From the NCBI GenBank assembly GCA_039819785.1, contig JBCBRH010000013.1:27983-91982 (forward strand): a stretch of DNA of 64,000 bases, written 5' to 3'. Made by a program: the position numbers and the translations under genes. Numbering within the stretch: the first letter of the stretch is position 1; every line of letters starts with the position of its first letter. Under the pieces are notes generated by a model, which was not told where the DNA came from, made no database searches, and was given only the letters and a program-made list of their open reading frames with translations. Origin of the DNA: JBCBRD01 sp039819785. GTDB taxonomy: Bacteria > Pseudomonadota > Alphaproteobacteria > Rhizobiales > Hyphomicrobiaceae. Below, piece after piece: positions 45,916-54,181 of the stretch.

Positions 45916-46890
45916 ATGGAAGCCTCAACGTCCGACACCTCGACGGAACTCGACCGGCGGCTTCACGCGATAACGCGCGCTTGCGAAATGGCCTATGAAG
46001 CCACGCAGTCCGAAGCCATTTCCAGTGTTCGCTCCGGCTTCAAGAGCCTGACGCATCAGCTCGCGCGTCCTGTCCAAATTGCATTTTTCGGCGAAACAAA
46101 CGTTGGCAAGACAACGCTGGCAAACCGGATACTGGGTGCGCAGGTGCTCCCCACCAGCGTCGTTGCCAACACACCCTATAGTGTCCATGTCCGTCACGGT
46201 CAGATGCCGTCTGTGATTGTGCACACAGCCGACGGGAAGTCTCAGCGTCACGCCGGTGGCATTCTGCCGAAAAGTGGAACGACGCCAATCACCAAGCTAG
46301 AAATTGTCCTGCCGTTGCCCCAGTTGCGCGAAATCGAAGTCTTTGACACCCCGTCTGCGGATCGGCAGGGCCCGGGAGCGATCCCTCACAGTCCGCGCGC
46401 CGACATCTTCGTCTGGTGCACGAACGCATCGCGCGCCTGGAGTGCAAGCGATCGCGCCGCACGGCTGAAACTGCCACCAATCGGCCGGGAGCGCGCCTTG
46501 CTCGTGGCCACCAATGCTGACACCCTTGGAAGCGAGGCAGCCCGCGAAGCCGTCCGGCAGCGGCTACAACGCGAGGCTGACGCGCTGTTTGGGGCAATCT
46601 GCTTCTCAGGCATGGCAGCCGATAGTAAACAACCAGATGATCAGCGCGAGCCTCCGGCTCTGAAACGAAGCGAAGATGATCTCTCCTTTGAAAAGACAGT
46701 CTTCCGATCAATCCGGGCCTTCCGCGAACGTCGGCAAAGAACCGTTCGACGCCTGTCCGACAGGTTGTCCAGATTGGCGATCGCGGCTCTGATCGCCGAA
46801 CATCCAGGCGCCAAGCAAGATGCCGGTCCCGTTGGCCAATTGATCGCTGAGATCGAGGCGTTCAGCCCGGTGGGCACCAATCAGCAATAG
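45916..46890 (+). CDS. Small GTPase of the dynamin/Era-like superfamily, partner of the large GTPase
   Basis: 324 aa. P-loop GETNVGKTT (59-67), G2 threonines in VVANTPYSV, G3 DTPS (144-147; the usual glycine is serine) and G4 TNAD (199-202). A basic helical C-terminus follows (FRERRQRTVRRLSDRL). Shorter than dynamins, it lacks a long stalk and may be a regulator or subunit of the large GTPase encoded 125 bp upstream. The DTPS change could lower hydrolysis. Confidence 0.78.
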   Translation: MEASTSDTSTELDRRLHAITRACEMAYEATQSEAISSVRSGFKSLTHQLARPVQIAFFGETNVGKTTLANRILGAQVLPTSVVANTPYSVHVRHGQMPSVIVHTADGKSQRHAGGILPKSGTTPITKLEIVLPLPQLREIEVFDTPSADRQGPGAIPHSPRADIFVWCTNASRAWSASDRAARLKLPPIGRERALLVATNADTLGSEAAREAVRQRLQREADALFGAICFSGMAADSKQPDDQREPPALKRSEDDLSFEKTVFRSIRAFRERRQRTVRRLSDRLSRLAIAALIAEHPGAKQDAGPVGQLIAEIEAFSPVGTNQQ

Positions 46891-47067
46891 TCACCACCTT
46901 TTGAGCGCAATAGCCGTCGGGAAAAGTCCGCAAAGACCTCGAAACCCTTAAGAAACCGCACGCGTTATCCCCACCGCTCTCAGCGGTCTTCCTCGTGTCT
47001 GGCCCAAGAATCAGATCATCTCGCCATCGGCAGAAGATGCTGCACGTGGTTCTGAAGGGCACGAAGA

Positions 47068-47922
47068 ATGGCAAACTATGCAACCCACATCGCGGTCGGC
47101 ACCGTCGTGTCAGGTGCCCTGGCAACCTTGACGCTCGCAGCCGATGTTGTCGGTCCAGAGAGCCTGATTGCCGTGACGTTGGCCGGCGTCGTGGGTTCGG
47201 TCCTGCCGGACATCGACCTGAAGGAATCGCGCGCAAGCCGAATGTTCTTCTCAGGCATTGGCGTATTTGCGTCCTTCTGCGTGCTTTTCATCGCCGCCAT
47301 CCACTTCTCCATCGCCGAACTCTGGATCTTGTGGCTGGGTTCACTCGTCGCTGTCCGATACGGCCTTCACGCGATTTTTCATCGGCTCTCGGTCCACCGC
47401 GGTGCATGGCATTCGTTGCTTGCAGGTGTGTTCTGGGCGGCATTGACGGCCATCGTGTTTCACCAGGTGCTTGGCAAACATGAGGGCGTCGCATGGCTGG
47501 GCGGTGGGTTCATGTTCATCGGCTACCTCACACACCTCGTCTTGGATGAGATCTACTCGGTCGACTTCATGGACCGGCGCATCAAGGCATCCTTTGGGAC
47601 TGCGCTGAAGTTTTTCGACAGCCGTTACCCAGGACACTCCGCCATTCTCGGTGTCACGACGATCGCCATGCTGCTGGTCTCACCTTCGCCCATGGCGTTT
47701 GTCGATGGGATTTCATCGCGCGATCTTTGGAGCGGGCTACACAGCCGACTTCTACCGAAGGACAAATGGTTCGGTGTCATCACGGAGGATGGCAAATTGA
47801 TTTGGCGGCAAGACGAAGATGCAACCTCATCTTTGGCCCTCGAAGACCAATCCGGTTTGCATGAAAGCAGGCCTCCTGTGGAAACAGGCTCCATCGGCAG
47901 CGCACCACCGGCCACCGAATAG
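47068..47922 (+). CDS. YdjM-type inner-membrane metal-dependent hydrolase family protein
   Basis: 284 aa. The N-terminus YATHIAVGTVVSGALATLTL and GSVLPDIDLKESR are typical of the LexA-regulated YdjM family, as is HRLSVHRGAWHSLLAG with conserved histidines. Five or six hydrophobic segments. The last ~60 residues are hydrophilic. Role unknown in the family. It follows the small GTPase by 177 bp on the same strand and may be part of that set. Confidence 0.8.
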   Translation: MANYATHIAVGTVVSGALATLTLAADVVGPESLIAVTLAGVVGSVLPDIDLKESRASRMFFSGIGVFASFCVLFIAAIHFSIAELWILWLGSLVAVRYGLHAIFHRLSVHRGAWHSLLAGVFWAALTAIVFHQVLGKHEGVAWLGGGFMFIGYLTHLVLDEIYSVDFMDRRIKASFGTALKFFDSRYPGHSAILGVTTIAMLLVSPSPMAFVDGISSRDLWSGLHSRLLPKDKWFGVITEDGKLIWRQDEDATSSLALEDQSGLHESRPPVETGSIGSAPPATE

Positions 47923-48060
47923 CCGCTCTCGCAACGGGTTTGGCTAAGGTTACGAAATGACCACCGGTATGAAGAGCCGGGCGCTTCAGACAAACACGCC
48001 AAAGCCCACGCAAATTGCCGTCTCAAGCGCGAAAGACTATTCCGCGATGTTGGCTGGGGA

Positions 48061-48681
48061 TTAGCCGGTCCGCTGAAGTTGTCTTTGCCGGCTGGCCAAT
48101 CCTGCCTCGTAAGTCTCAACAAGGTCTTTGATCAGGACCTGTGCGGCATCCTTACTGACGTTTGACAACTTGTCGGCGCTGGCAAGCGACGTAATGCCAT
48201 GTACGCCAGCCCAAAGCACCCTGGCAGCCCTTTGAATGTCAGATCTCGGGGCACCGGGCATGGTTGCGGTCAGTGCGCGCTCGATATTGCCCATCAACTC
48301 GTCCAGCTTTTCCTGATACCAGTCAGGCGCTTCGGACTTATCGAGATAGTGCTCAAACAGCAGGTTCCATAGGTTTTTGTTCTCTTGAGTGAAATCCAGA
48401 TACGTCAACGCCATATTCAGCGTGAACGACTGACCGTCCTTGTTGGACGACACCGCTTTCAGGCGATCATCAAGGCGATCCAGCATCCGTGCTTCGATCG
48501 TGAGGATCACATCATCTAGATTTTGAAACGCATTATAGATCGTGCCTGGAGAGTACGAGATCCGCTTTGCGATCTCTCGCGCAGACAGTCCGCTCAACCC
48601 CTTTTCTTCAATCAAGAGGGTTGCCTCTCTCAAGATGAGCTCACGAAGTTCTCCCGGTGCGTGCGCTGGTTTACGCGCCAT
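48061..48681 (-). CDS. TetR/AcrR family transcriptional regulator
   Basis: 206 aa from the ATG at 48681 (MARKPAHAPGELRELI); a GTG 42 bp upstream falls inside the operator and is unlikely. HTH: GLSGLSAREIAKRISYSPGT followed by IYNAFQNLDD. C-terminal domain resembles the WHG-type found in some TetR proteins (VLWAGVHGITSLA). A perfect inverted repeat (48722-48742) lies 41 bp upstream. No obvious target gene next to it other than itself. Confidence 0.88.
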   Translation of the reverse strand: MARKPAHAPGELRELILREATLLIEEKGLSGLSAREIAKRISYSPGTIYNAFQNLDDVILTIEARMLDRLDDRLKAVSSNKDGQSFTLNMALTYLDFTQENKNLWNLLFEHYLDKSEAPDWYQEKLDELMGNIERALTATMPGAPRSDIQRAARVLWAGVHGITSLASADKLSNVSKDAAQVLIKDLVETYEAGLASRQRQLQRTG

Positions 48682-48721
48682 TGCAGTCCTCTCAATCGCC
48701 ACTGTCCCTTTACCACCAGTC

Positions 48722-48742
48722 ACTTAGATAAAATTTCTAAGT
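48722..48742. promoter_or_regulatory. Inverted repeat, likely operator of the adjacent TetR gene
   Basis: ACTTAGA-N7-TCTAAGT, 7-bp perfect arms. Located 41 bp before the TetR ATG on the minus strand, overlapping where its promoter should be. Confidence 0.55.
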
Positions 48743-48883
48743 CCTCAGCAATGATGGTCAGCGTGCAAATTGGGAATAACAGTTCTGCTTGAAAGGCGAA
48801 GAACGGCGCAAAGCCGGGTGTCCATGGGCGCTTTACGCTCAAACACGTCAAAACGCCTGGGCATCTGAGCACCACCGTCCATG

Positions 48884-48916
48884 AAAAAAGGGCGGCTATC
48901 AAGGACAGCCACCCTT
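48884..48916 (-). terminator. Rho-independent terminator of the tadG operon
   Basis: On the minus strand GGGTGGCT and AGCCGCCC pair as an 8-bp stem (one G-U), followed by TTTTTT. It lies ~90 bp after the tadG-like stop and ends the leftward pilus-accessory transcript. Confidence 0.75.
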
Positions 48917-49006
48917 TCACGGCAGATTGCAGACGAGGCGCTGGGGGGGACAGCTCTGGTCCGCGGTCGCTGCCGCAACTCGATCAATGCCGGTGAACAG
49001 CTGGCT

Positions 49007-49687
49007 TTACGGACAGCTGACCACACAGTTGTTGTCTTCAAAGTCCACACAAGCGAACCGTGGGCTGTGTGTCGCTTTATCCGTCCAGGTCTGACCAACG
49101 ACGAGGCCATCGCCGGATCCGCCAGTGCCAGATCCAGCACCACCTGAAAACCAAGTGATGCCTTCAAAAAACGTCACGCCGGCAAACAACGGCTGGAATT
49201 GATATTCAGCTTCGACGACGATGACGCTTCCGCCCCGTCCGACCAGCCCTTGTGGAAGCGGGTAGGGAGCGCATTTGTTTGGCGCGGTCATGCCGTTGTG
49301 TTTGAACGGCGGGGCGTAAACGAAGGTATCGTTCTCGTCCGTTGGCGATGCCATCACCGGAATGATCGACATCTTCAACAAGCTTGGGTCATAGGGCGCC
49401 ATGACGTGGCCAACCACATTCATCATCTTGGTCAGCTTGGCAGTGGGGTTTCCGCCCATATCCTTCTCGCGCGCAACAAGATCACCCGTCATGGACGTCA
49501 CAAGGCTGAACTTCCGGCTCATGCTGATGGCGCGGCTGGCTTCAATCGTCCCGCCAATCATGAACATGAGAACTGGGGCGAGGTATGCAAACTCAATAGC
49601 GACCGCGCCGGCCTGTGCAGCCCAGAAACGCTTCGTGAAACGCTTCGGCGACCAGTTGCGCTTGGATCCGATCACTCGTGACATCAC
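49007..49687 (-). CDS. TadE/TadG-family pilus assembly protein (1)
   Basis: 226 aa minor pseudopilin-like protein. The N-terminus has the TadE signature AGAVAIEFAYLAPVLMFMIGG, where the hydrophobic helix anchors it to the membrane and can be processed by the prepilin peptidase. The rest is periplasmic with six cysteines, two near the C-terminus. Last gene of a leftward trio divergent from the flp/cpa genes. Confidence 0.82.
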   Translation of the reverse strand: MMSRVIGSKRNWSPKRFTKRFWAAQAGAVAIEFAYLAPVLMFMIGGTIEASRAISMSRKFSLVTSMTGDLVAREKDMGGNPTAKLTKMMNVVGHVMAPYDPSLLKMSIIPVMASPTDENDTFVYAPPFKHNGMTAPNKCAPYPLPQGLVGRGGSVIVVEAEYQFQPLFAGVTFFEGITWFSGGAGSGTGGSGDGLVVGQTWTDKATHSPRFACVDFEDNNCVVSCP

Positions 49688-49781
49688 GTTTAGCCTCTTG
49701 ATTCAAAGTTCCAGGCACGCATCGGTGCCAATTGCGAAATTCTCAGGTGTGGGCGCCCAGACGCCTTATTGGTCAGACTTC

Positions 49782-50441
49782 TTATTGGTAGGGCTCGGTT
49801 CTGAAGGCCGAGGACGCCTGAATAAGAATGCCGTTGCTGTCGAGCTTCTTTGCCGGATTGTTCGGATCGTTCTGCAAATGCCAGGACAGGTTTTTGACAC
49901 CGTCACCGGTTGCACTTGGGTCATCAAACGCACCTGACGTTGTTTGAACGTCAGCGATGTCGCTCGTGAAACTCCAGTCATAGCAGGCTGTCACCAGAAC
50001 GACGTCGCCAGCACCACCAGCGAAGTCGGAAACCGGTTGGGTCGTACCGCTCGATTGAGTGAGCGCCCCGTTTTCAACGCAGCTCACGGGTGTGATCTCG
50101 TCCCAATCAGAACCACGCTGAAGGATAACCGTGAGTTTGTCACAGTTCAGGAATGCACCGGCGTTACAGATTTCTTGCTCGAATTGCTCAACCGTTGTTC
50201 CAGCTGTTTGCGCTTGACCTGTTCTGATCTTGCGCGAGGCTGTTTCGACGGCGTTTTGCAAACCGTTGTCGGTGAAGTAGTACATCCCGGCTGTCACCAG
50301 GCTCAAAACCATGGCCAGGTAGATTGGAAACACCATCGCGAATTCGATAGCGGCATTTCCGCTCCGATCACTGCCGAACCGTTTGATCAGCCCGGCCCGA
50401 CTCTTCGTCGTTTCATGACGGTGTTGACGCGATACGTACAT
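49782..50441 (-). CDS. TadE/TadG-family pilus assembly protein (2)
   Basis: 219 aa. Signature SGNAAIEFAMVFPIYLAMVL followed by a periplasmic domain with cysteines (QEICNAGAFLNCDKL). Likely a minor pseudopilin, 94 bp upstream of the second TadE/G gene on the same strand. Confidence 0.85.
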   Translation of the reverse strand: MYVSRQHRHETTKSRAGLIKRFGSDRSGNAAIEFAMVFPIYLAMVLSLVTAGMYYFTDNGLQNAVETASRKIRTGQAQTAGTTVEQFEQEICNAGAFLNCDKLTVILQRGSDWDEITPVSCVENGALTQSSGTTQPVSDFAGGAGDVVLVTACYDWSFTSDIADVQTTSGAFDDPSATGDGVKNLSWHLQNDPNNPAKKLDSNGILIQASSAFRTEPYQ

Positions 50442-50733
50442 TTCGAAGCCTAATCCCTAGATCTATTGATCACTGTGGCCCCTAATGTAGCGATCCGCTG
50501 ATGAATCAAATATTGATTATTTTGAAATCGTTCTCTTATGGTTTACAGGGAAGTCGTTTTCCAGCCGGCAGTTAGCTAAAATTAAACCAAAACAATTCTC
50601 GTGTCGTTAAATAGCAAAGGCACCGCACTTCTGCAGCTGCGGCGCCTTTGTATTTCTACTCTATATCACCCCAGTTACAGGTAAATCGCAGTATGCGTTT
50701 CTCGGCAACCAGTAGGCGTCTATTCCAAGTAGC
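50442..50733. other. Intergenic region with hairpin
   Basis: 292 bp between the secretin-N-like gene and tadE on the minus strand. Contains an AT-rich stretch and the hairpin at ~50616-50648, which probably ends the upstream gene, so tadE-tadG may have their own promoter here. Confidence 0.45.
50616..50648 (-). terminator. Hairpin terminator after the secretin-N-like gene
   Basis: AAAGGC-a-CCGCA pairs with TGCGG-c-GCCTTT, an 11-bp stem with one mismatch around a 10-nt loop. T-rich but interrupted tail on both strands. Confidence 0.5.
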
Positions 50734-51261
50734 CTACTGGCTGAGAGGATTAGAGGCACTTGCGTTCGACTCCGAGAAGCCTTTCTTCGTCGAAGCATGC
50801 TTGGAAATGGTTTCGAAGTACTGGTTCTCATCGCCAATTGTAATGGTCGGCGTGCAGTTCGGTGCACATGTAAACGAGAAGCGCTTGCTGCCTTTATGGA
50901 GGTTGACCACCCGGGACTCGTCCCGCTGAACAATCACCCGCTGGTCCTGGATGACGTTCTTTTGCATGTCGAGGGCGATGATATTGGTCACGCCGAACGT
51001 TTTGCCGGTCACAACAAGCAGGTTGCCGGCCTGGACGGAAACATCTGCAATCGACGCGTTGCCAATGATCACTTCGCTAACCGGCCGCGGGAGCCTGAGC
51101 AGCTGTGATTGGTCATAACGGACAATCAGATCGTTCGCGGAAGCAGAACCAGATAAGGGTGCTGCCGTCGCAGAAAAAACGGTGAAGCCGACAACAAGCG
51201 CCGCAACGCAGCGCATGGATGTCTGGCGGGCGTCACAAAAAAGAGCACGCAGGATGGTCAT
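50734..51261 (-). CDS. Stand-alone secretin N-domain-like pilus protein (T2SS-T3SS_pil_N)
   Basis: 175 aa exported protein. After a signal region (CVAALVVGFTVFSATAAPL) it carries LLRLPRPVSEVIIGNASIAD ... FGVTNIIALD ... RVIVQRD, a clear paralogue of the N-terminal region of CpaC (55026-56666), but with no secretin barrel. Cysteines CAPNC near the end. Likely an accessory of the Tad outer-membrane complex. First gene of the leftward set, divergent from flp. Confidence 0.82.
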   Translation of the reverse strand: MTILRALFCDARQTSMRCVAALVVGFTVFSATAAPLSGSASANDLIVRYDQSQLLRLPRPVSEVIIGNASIADVSVQAGNLLVVTGKTFGVTNIIALDMQKNVIQDQRVIVQRDESRVVNLHKGSKRFSFTCAPNCTPTITIGDENQYFETISKHASTKKGFSESNASASNPLSQ

Positions 51262-51955
51262 GGAGGCGGGTCTCCCTAAGGTGCTTCCAAAGCAGTTTCA
51301 AACGGTCTTGCCTGGGCAATGAAGTCTGCAGCGACCACAAAAACCACGGCGGGCTTCATAAGAAGCGCTGCAAATCAGTAGGTTAGGGGCCGGTTTCGTC
51401 CCCGGTAAGAGCGGCAGCACCCCAGAAGTTTCGCCACCAGTAAGCTCTAAAAACATGAACGAACTGCAAACGCTGATCCGCTTTTGATACGGATAGCGGC
51501 CACAATGAGCGTTTCATCGGCGATCTCAGCATGGCCCCACCCGTTGTGGTCAATGAGTTGCTAATTCACATGGTTTTGCTGCTTCGAAGCGGGACAGAGC
51601 AAGTCTAACCCAATGTCTACGGTTAGCCAGGGACCGTGAAAGGTCCAGCCAGACCTCGTCAAAAACGACGATATCGCGGGAGCAACGAAACGTTAATTCA
51701 GATAGTCTGACGGTGAAAAAAAGAATTGCGCTGAAATACTGAAAAGGATTCTAAAGAAGCAAGTATAATTCGAAAATCAATCGGCCAATACTGCATTTTT
51801 ACAAATCATTAGCCAGAACAGCCCATGTATTGGGTGGCCCGTCGGTGCGCATTTACTTGTCTTTAAGAGGCTGGGGTCTAGGTTGGCTGCAGTTCAGACA
51901 CGGAAGTCACCCGGTCGGGACTTCAACAGTTAGTAAGTCAATTGGGAGAGTTACA
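51262..51955. other. Long divergent leader region between pilus operons
   Basis: About 690 bp, more AT-rich than the genes. It carries a TATAAT at 51764-51769 and, at ~51880-51955, the leader that is duplicated before flp2. No ORF or RNA gene is supported. Confidence 0.45.
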
Positions 51956-52111
51956 ATGTTCGCACGTTTCATGAAAGACGAGTCCGGTGCAACTGCAATC
52001 GAATACGGCCTGATCGCATCGATCGTTGGTGTCGGCATCATCGTCGGCCTGGAAGCACTGACAGCTGGCCTGAACACATTGTTCCAGACCAAAGTCGTCG
52101 GCAAGCTCTAA
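51890..52111 (+). repeat. Duplicated flp unit, copy 1 (leader plus pilin gene)
   Basis: The segment from AGTTCAGACACG through GACTTCAACAGT, AGTCAATTGGGAGA and the pilin gene recurs at 52427-52651 with few changes, 540 bp apart. Leader, RBS and coding sequence were duplicated together. Confidence 0.7.
51956..52111 (+). CDS. flp: Flp-type major pilin (1)
   Basis: 51 aa; start at the ATG after GGGAGAG. Sequence begins MFARFMKDESGATAIEYGLI: a short basic leader, the prepilin site G/ATAIEYG and the glutamate-tyrosine pair of Flp pilins, then one hydrophobic helix (ASIVGVGIIVGLEAL). CpaA would cut after the glycine. The longer frame from 51830 is a leader artefact. Followed by a terminator. Confidence 0.95.
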   Translation: MFARFMKDESGATAIEYGLIASIVGVGIIVGLEALTAGLNTLFQTKVVGKL

Positions 52112-52495
52112 GTCGCATTCGTCGGCGTCAGCCGATACCGACTTCAAGGATCTTCATCCTTCGAGAAAACCACCTGGTTCCGCTAGGTGGTTTTTTTGTG
52201 CTTGGCTGATGTCTATCCGGCTTGCCGAGAGGTGTGTTTCGAAGATCTCACAGTAAAAGCCGCATCACCCATCGCATGCCTGACCAGATGGCCTGACGCG
52301 ATGAGTAGAGGTTTGGTTTTTACGAACACTTCACCATAGAAAAGAAGTTCGAAAAAAAGCAGTCAAAACAACGACTTTATTCTTTTGGGTTCATCCTCGA
52401 TTAAAACCTGTCGGCTAGATTAGGGACAGTTCAGACACGAAACAAAAAGATCGGTCAGGACTTCAACAGTCATCTAGTCAATTGGGAGAATTACA
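52112..52495. other. Spacer between flp1 and flp2
   Basis: 384 bp holding the flp1 terminator and then an AT-rich stretch with the duplicated leader for flp2 (from ~52427). No further gene. Confidence 0.5.
52166..52197 (+). terminator. Rho-independent terminator after flp1
   Basis: AACCACCT and AGGTGGTT pair (8 bp), with a 9-nt loop and T7. It makes flp1 a separate abundant transcript. Confidence 0.9.
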
Positions 52496-52651
52496 ATGTT
52501 CGCACGTTTCATGAAAGACGAGTCTGGTGCAACTGCAATCGAATACGGCCTGATCGCTTCGATCGTCGGCGTCGGTATCATCGTTGGCCTGGAAGCTCTG
52601 ACAACTGCATTGAACACGTTGTTCGACACAAAAGTTTCCGGCAAGCTCTAA
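52427..52651 (+). repeat. Duplicated flp unit, copy 2
   Basis: Counterpart of 51890-52111. The leader keeps CAGTTCAGACACG, GACTTCAACAGT and AGTCAATTGGGAGA; the spacer between the blocks differs. Confidence 0.7.
52496..52651 (+). CDS. flp: Flp-type major pilin (2)
   Basis: 51 aa, near-identical to pilin 1 over the first 37 residues; differences are in the C-terminal part (TTALNTLFDTKVSGKL versus TAGLNTLFQTKVVGKL). RBS GGGAGAA. A gene this short is easily missed. Its own terminator follows, so it is expressed independently. Confidence 0.94.
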   Translation: MFARFMKDESGATAIEYGLIASIVGVGIIVGLEALTTALNTLFDTKVSGKL

Positions 52652-52706
52652 GCCGCAGACTCGAACTAGTCGCTTAGCGCGACTGGAAAGTACATACTTT
52701 CCCAAG

Positions 52707-52742
52707 AAACCACTCAGCGTAAGCTGAGTGGTTTTTGTTTTT
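52707..52742 (+). terminator. Rho-independent terminator after flp2
   Basis: AAACCACTCAGC-gtaa-GCTGAGTGGTTT gives a 12-bp perfect stem and a T-rich tail. Strong. Confidence 0.9.
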
Positions 52743-52938
52743 CAGAGCCGAGGTTAGACTAATTAAAAATCACATTTGGGAGTGTTCAAAAATTTAACCA
52801 GAAAGGCTTTTGAAGTAAAAAAGTGAATCCAGAAAACGCTCCATTAGTGGTCTTTGCGCTACCCTTGATGCGGGAGAATAACCGCCAGCTCTAAAAACAA
52901 AGAGCGCAGGTTAGGTGTCAAAAGAACAGGTGAGTAGA

Positions 52939-53100
52939 ATGTCGGTATTGATTCAGAAATTCAAGCAGGACGAATCAGGTGCGACAGCCATTGAGTATGG
53001 ATTGATTGCAGCAATTGTTGGCGTTGGGATTATTGGATCGTTGGAATTGATCGCGCCTGCATTCAACGCACGACTCTTCAATATCACTACATACTTCTGA
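52939..53100 (+). CDS. flp: Flp-type pilin (3), divergent
   Basis: 53 aa from the ATG at 52939 (MSVLIQKFKQDESG). Same prepilin site (GATAIEYGLI) but a different leader, spacing and C-terminus (LELIAPAFNARLFNITTYF). Its upstream region lacks the duplicated leader of pilins 1 and 2. Could be a minor or alternative pilin. Confidence 0.88.
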   Translation: MSVLIQKFKQDESGATAIEYGLIAAIVGVGIIGSLELIAPAFNARLFNITTYF

Positions 53101-53500
53101 TCAAGCGCTGAAAGTGAGGAGCAGTTAGCACGAGTTCACTACAAGACGTCGGTTTTTGACGTAACGCCTTCTAACTGGCCCTATGCCGGATGGTGCGTTC
53201 GGGGGCAATTAGGATCGGCGAAACAGCTGCAAGCCGCATGTGTTTGCGTAAGTGTTGCTATACGCGTGCATGTTGCAGGCATGACTTTGACCGGTATGCA
53301 TCAAATCGGCGGTAGACGATGAAGGTTGTGACCGTTCCTTCAGCTCCAACAGCACTGTCCTGCCGGACCGGGCCACACTTCAGGTTCGTTAAGCTAATCG
53401 TAACTGAAATCAGTAACCATAACGATGTGATCGAGTGCGCCTGGAGTCCGAAGGCTTGGCGACGATCGACTGGCCGTGTTCGCGTTGTAAGGAGAGTATC
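53101..53500. other. Intergenic region before cpaA
   Basis: 400 bp without a credible gene. No terminator with T-tract was found after flp3. A TTAA-N7-GTAAC element (53389-53404), one base off the CtrA consensus, lies ~100 bp before cpaA. Confidence 0.4.
53389..53404 (+). promoter_or_regulatory. Near-consensus CtrA-like box
   Basis: TTAA-gctaatc-GTAAC against the CtrA consensus TTAA-N7-TTAAC, a single mismatch. It is 97 bp before the cpaA GTG. CtrA control of pilus genes is known in Caulobacter; here it is inferred. Confidence 0.35.
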
Positions 53501-54010
53501 GTGATTTTGTACGCGCTTTTGTTCGTGTTCCCCGCCGCTATGATCATGGCCGCGTTGAGTGACCTACGAACGCTCACGATCCCAAACAACATCTCGATCG
53601 CGTTGGCGATCACATTCCTTGTCCTCGCGCCGTTCGCAGGTTTGCCACTAAAAGACATTGGTATGCACGGAGCCGCCTGCGCGTTGGTTCTAACGGCAGG
53701 TATTGCATGTTTCGCGTGTGGCTGGTTGGGCGGTGGCGATGCAAAACTGTTGGCTGCCGGCGCGCTGTGGGTCGGGTTCGATCAACTGATCCCATTCATC
53801 TATCACGTCACTCTATTCGGTGGCATCTTGATCGTCTTAATCCTCGCCTATCGCTGGCTTGTGTCAGAGCAGCTCGTCACGCTGGCAGGGAGTGAATGGG
53901 TAACACGTCTGCACCAACCAGGTGGTGGCGTTCCCTACGGGATCGCAATCGCAAGCTCAGCAGTGTTGATTTTTCCAGACACAAAACTATACGCTTTAAT
54001 CATGGCCTGA
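53501..54010 (+). CDS. cpaA: Prepilin peptidase CpaA/TadV
   Basis: 169 aa from the GTG at 53501, preceded by AAGGAG at 53489-53494; a frame from 53435 is less likely. Membrane aspartyl protease with the first active-site aspartate in ALSDLRTLTIPN and the second in GWLGGGDAKLLAAGALW. It cleaves Flp pilins and TadE/G proteins at the inner membrane. Confidence 0.93.
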   Translation: MILYALLFVFPAAMIMAALSDLRTLTIPNNISIALAITFLVLAPFAGLPLKDIGMHGAACALVLTAGIACFACGWLGGGDAKLLAAGALWVGFDQLIPFIYHVTLFGGILIVLILAYRWLVSEQLVTLAGSEWVTRLHQPGGGVPYGIAIASSAVLIFPDTKLYALIMA

Positions 54011-54181
54011 GAAACGTTAACCCGGCCAGGTCAACGTTAACTGTGAATGTCCCAAGTCATGTGGCGATAACATCATTCGCGCCACATCACGACGACAGTT
54101 AACCTCACATTGACGTTTGGAGCGCAAGGTTACCTTCGAAATCGGGTGTGATTCCCAGATGGCGAAGGGGCCGTTGCTGCA
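54011..54181. promoter_or_regulatory. cpaB upstream region with three GTTAAC sites
   Basis: GTTAAC at 54016-54021, 54036-54041 (both inside ACGTTAAC, 20 bp apart) and 54098-54103. TTAAC is the CtrA half-site. An inverted repeat ATGTGGCG/CGCCACAT lies at 54059-54087. Promoter of cpaB-tadC is expected here. Confidence 0.5.
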
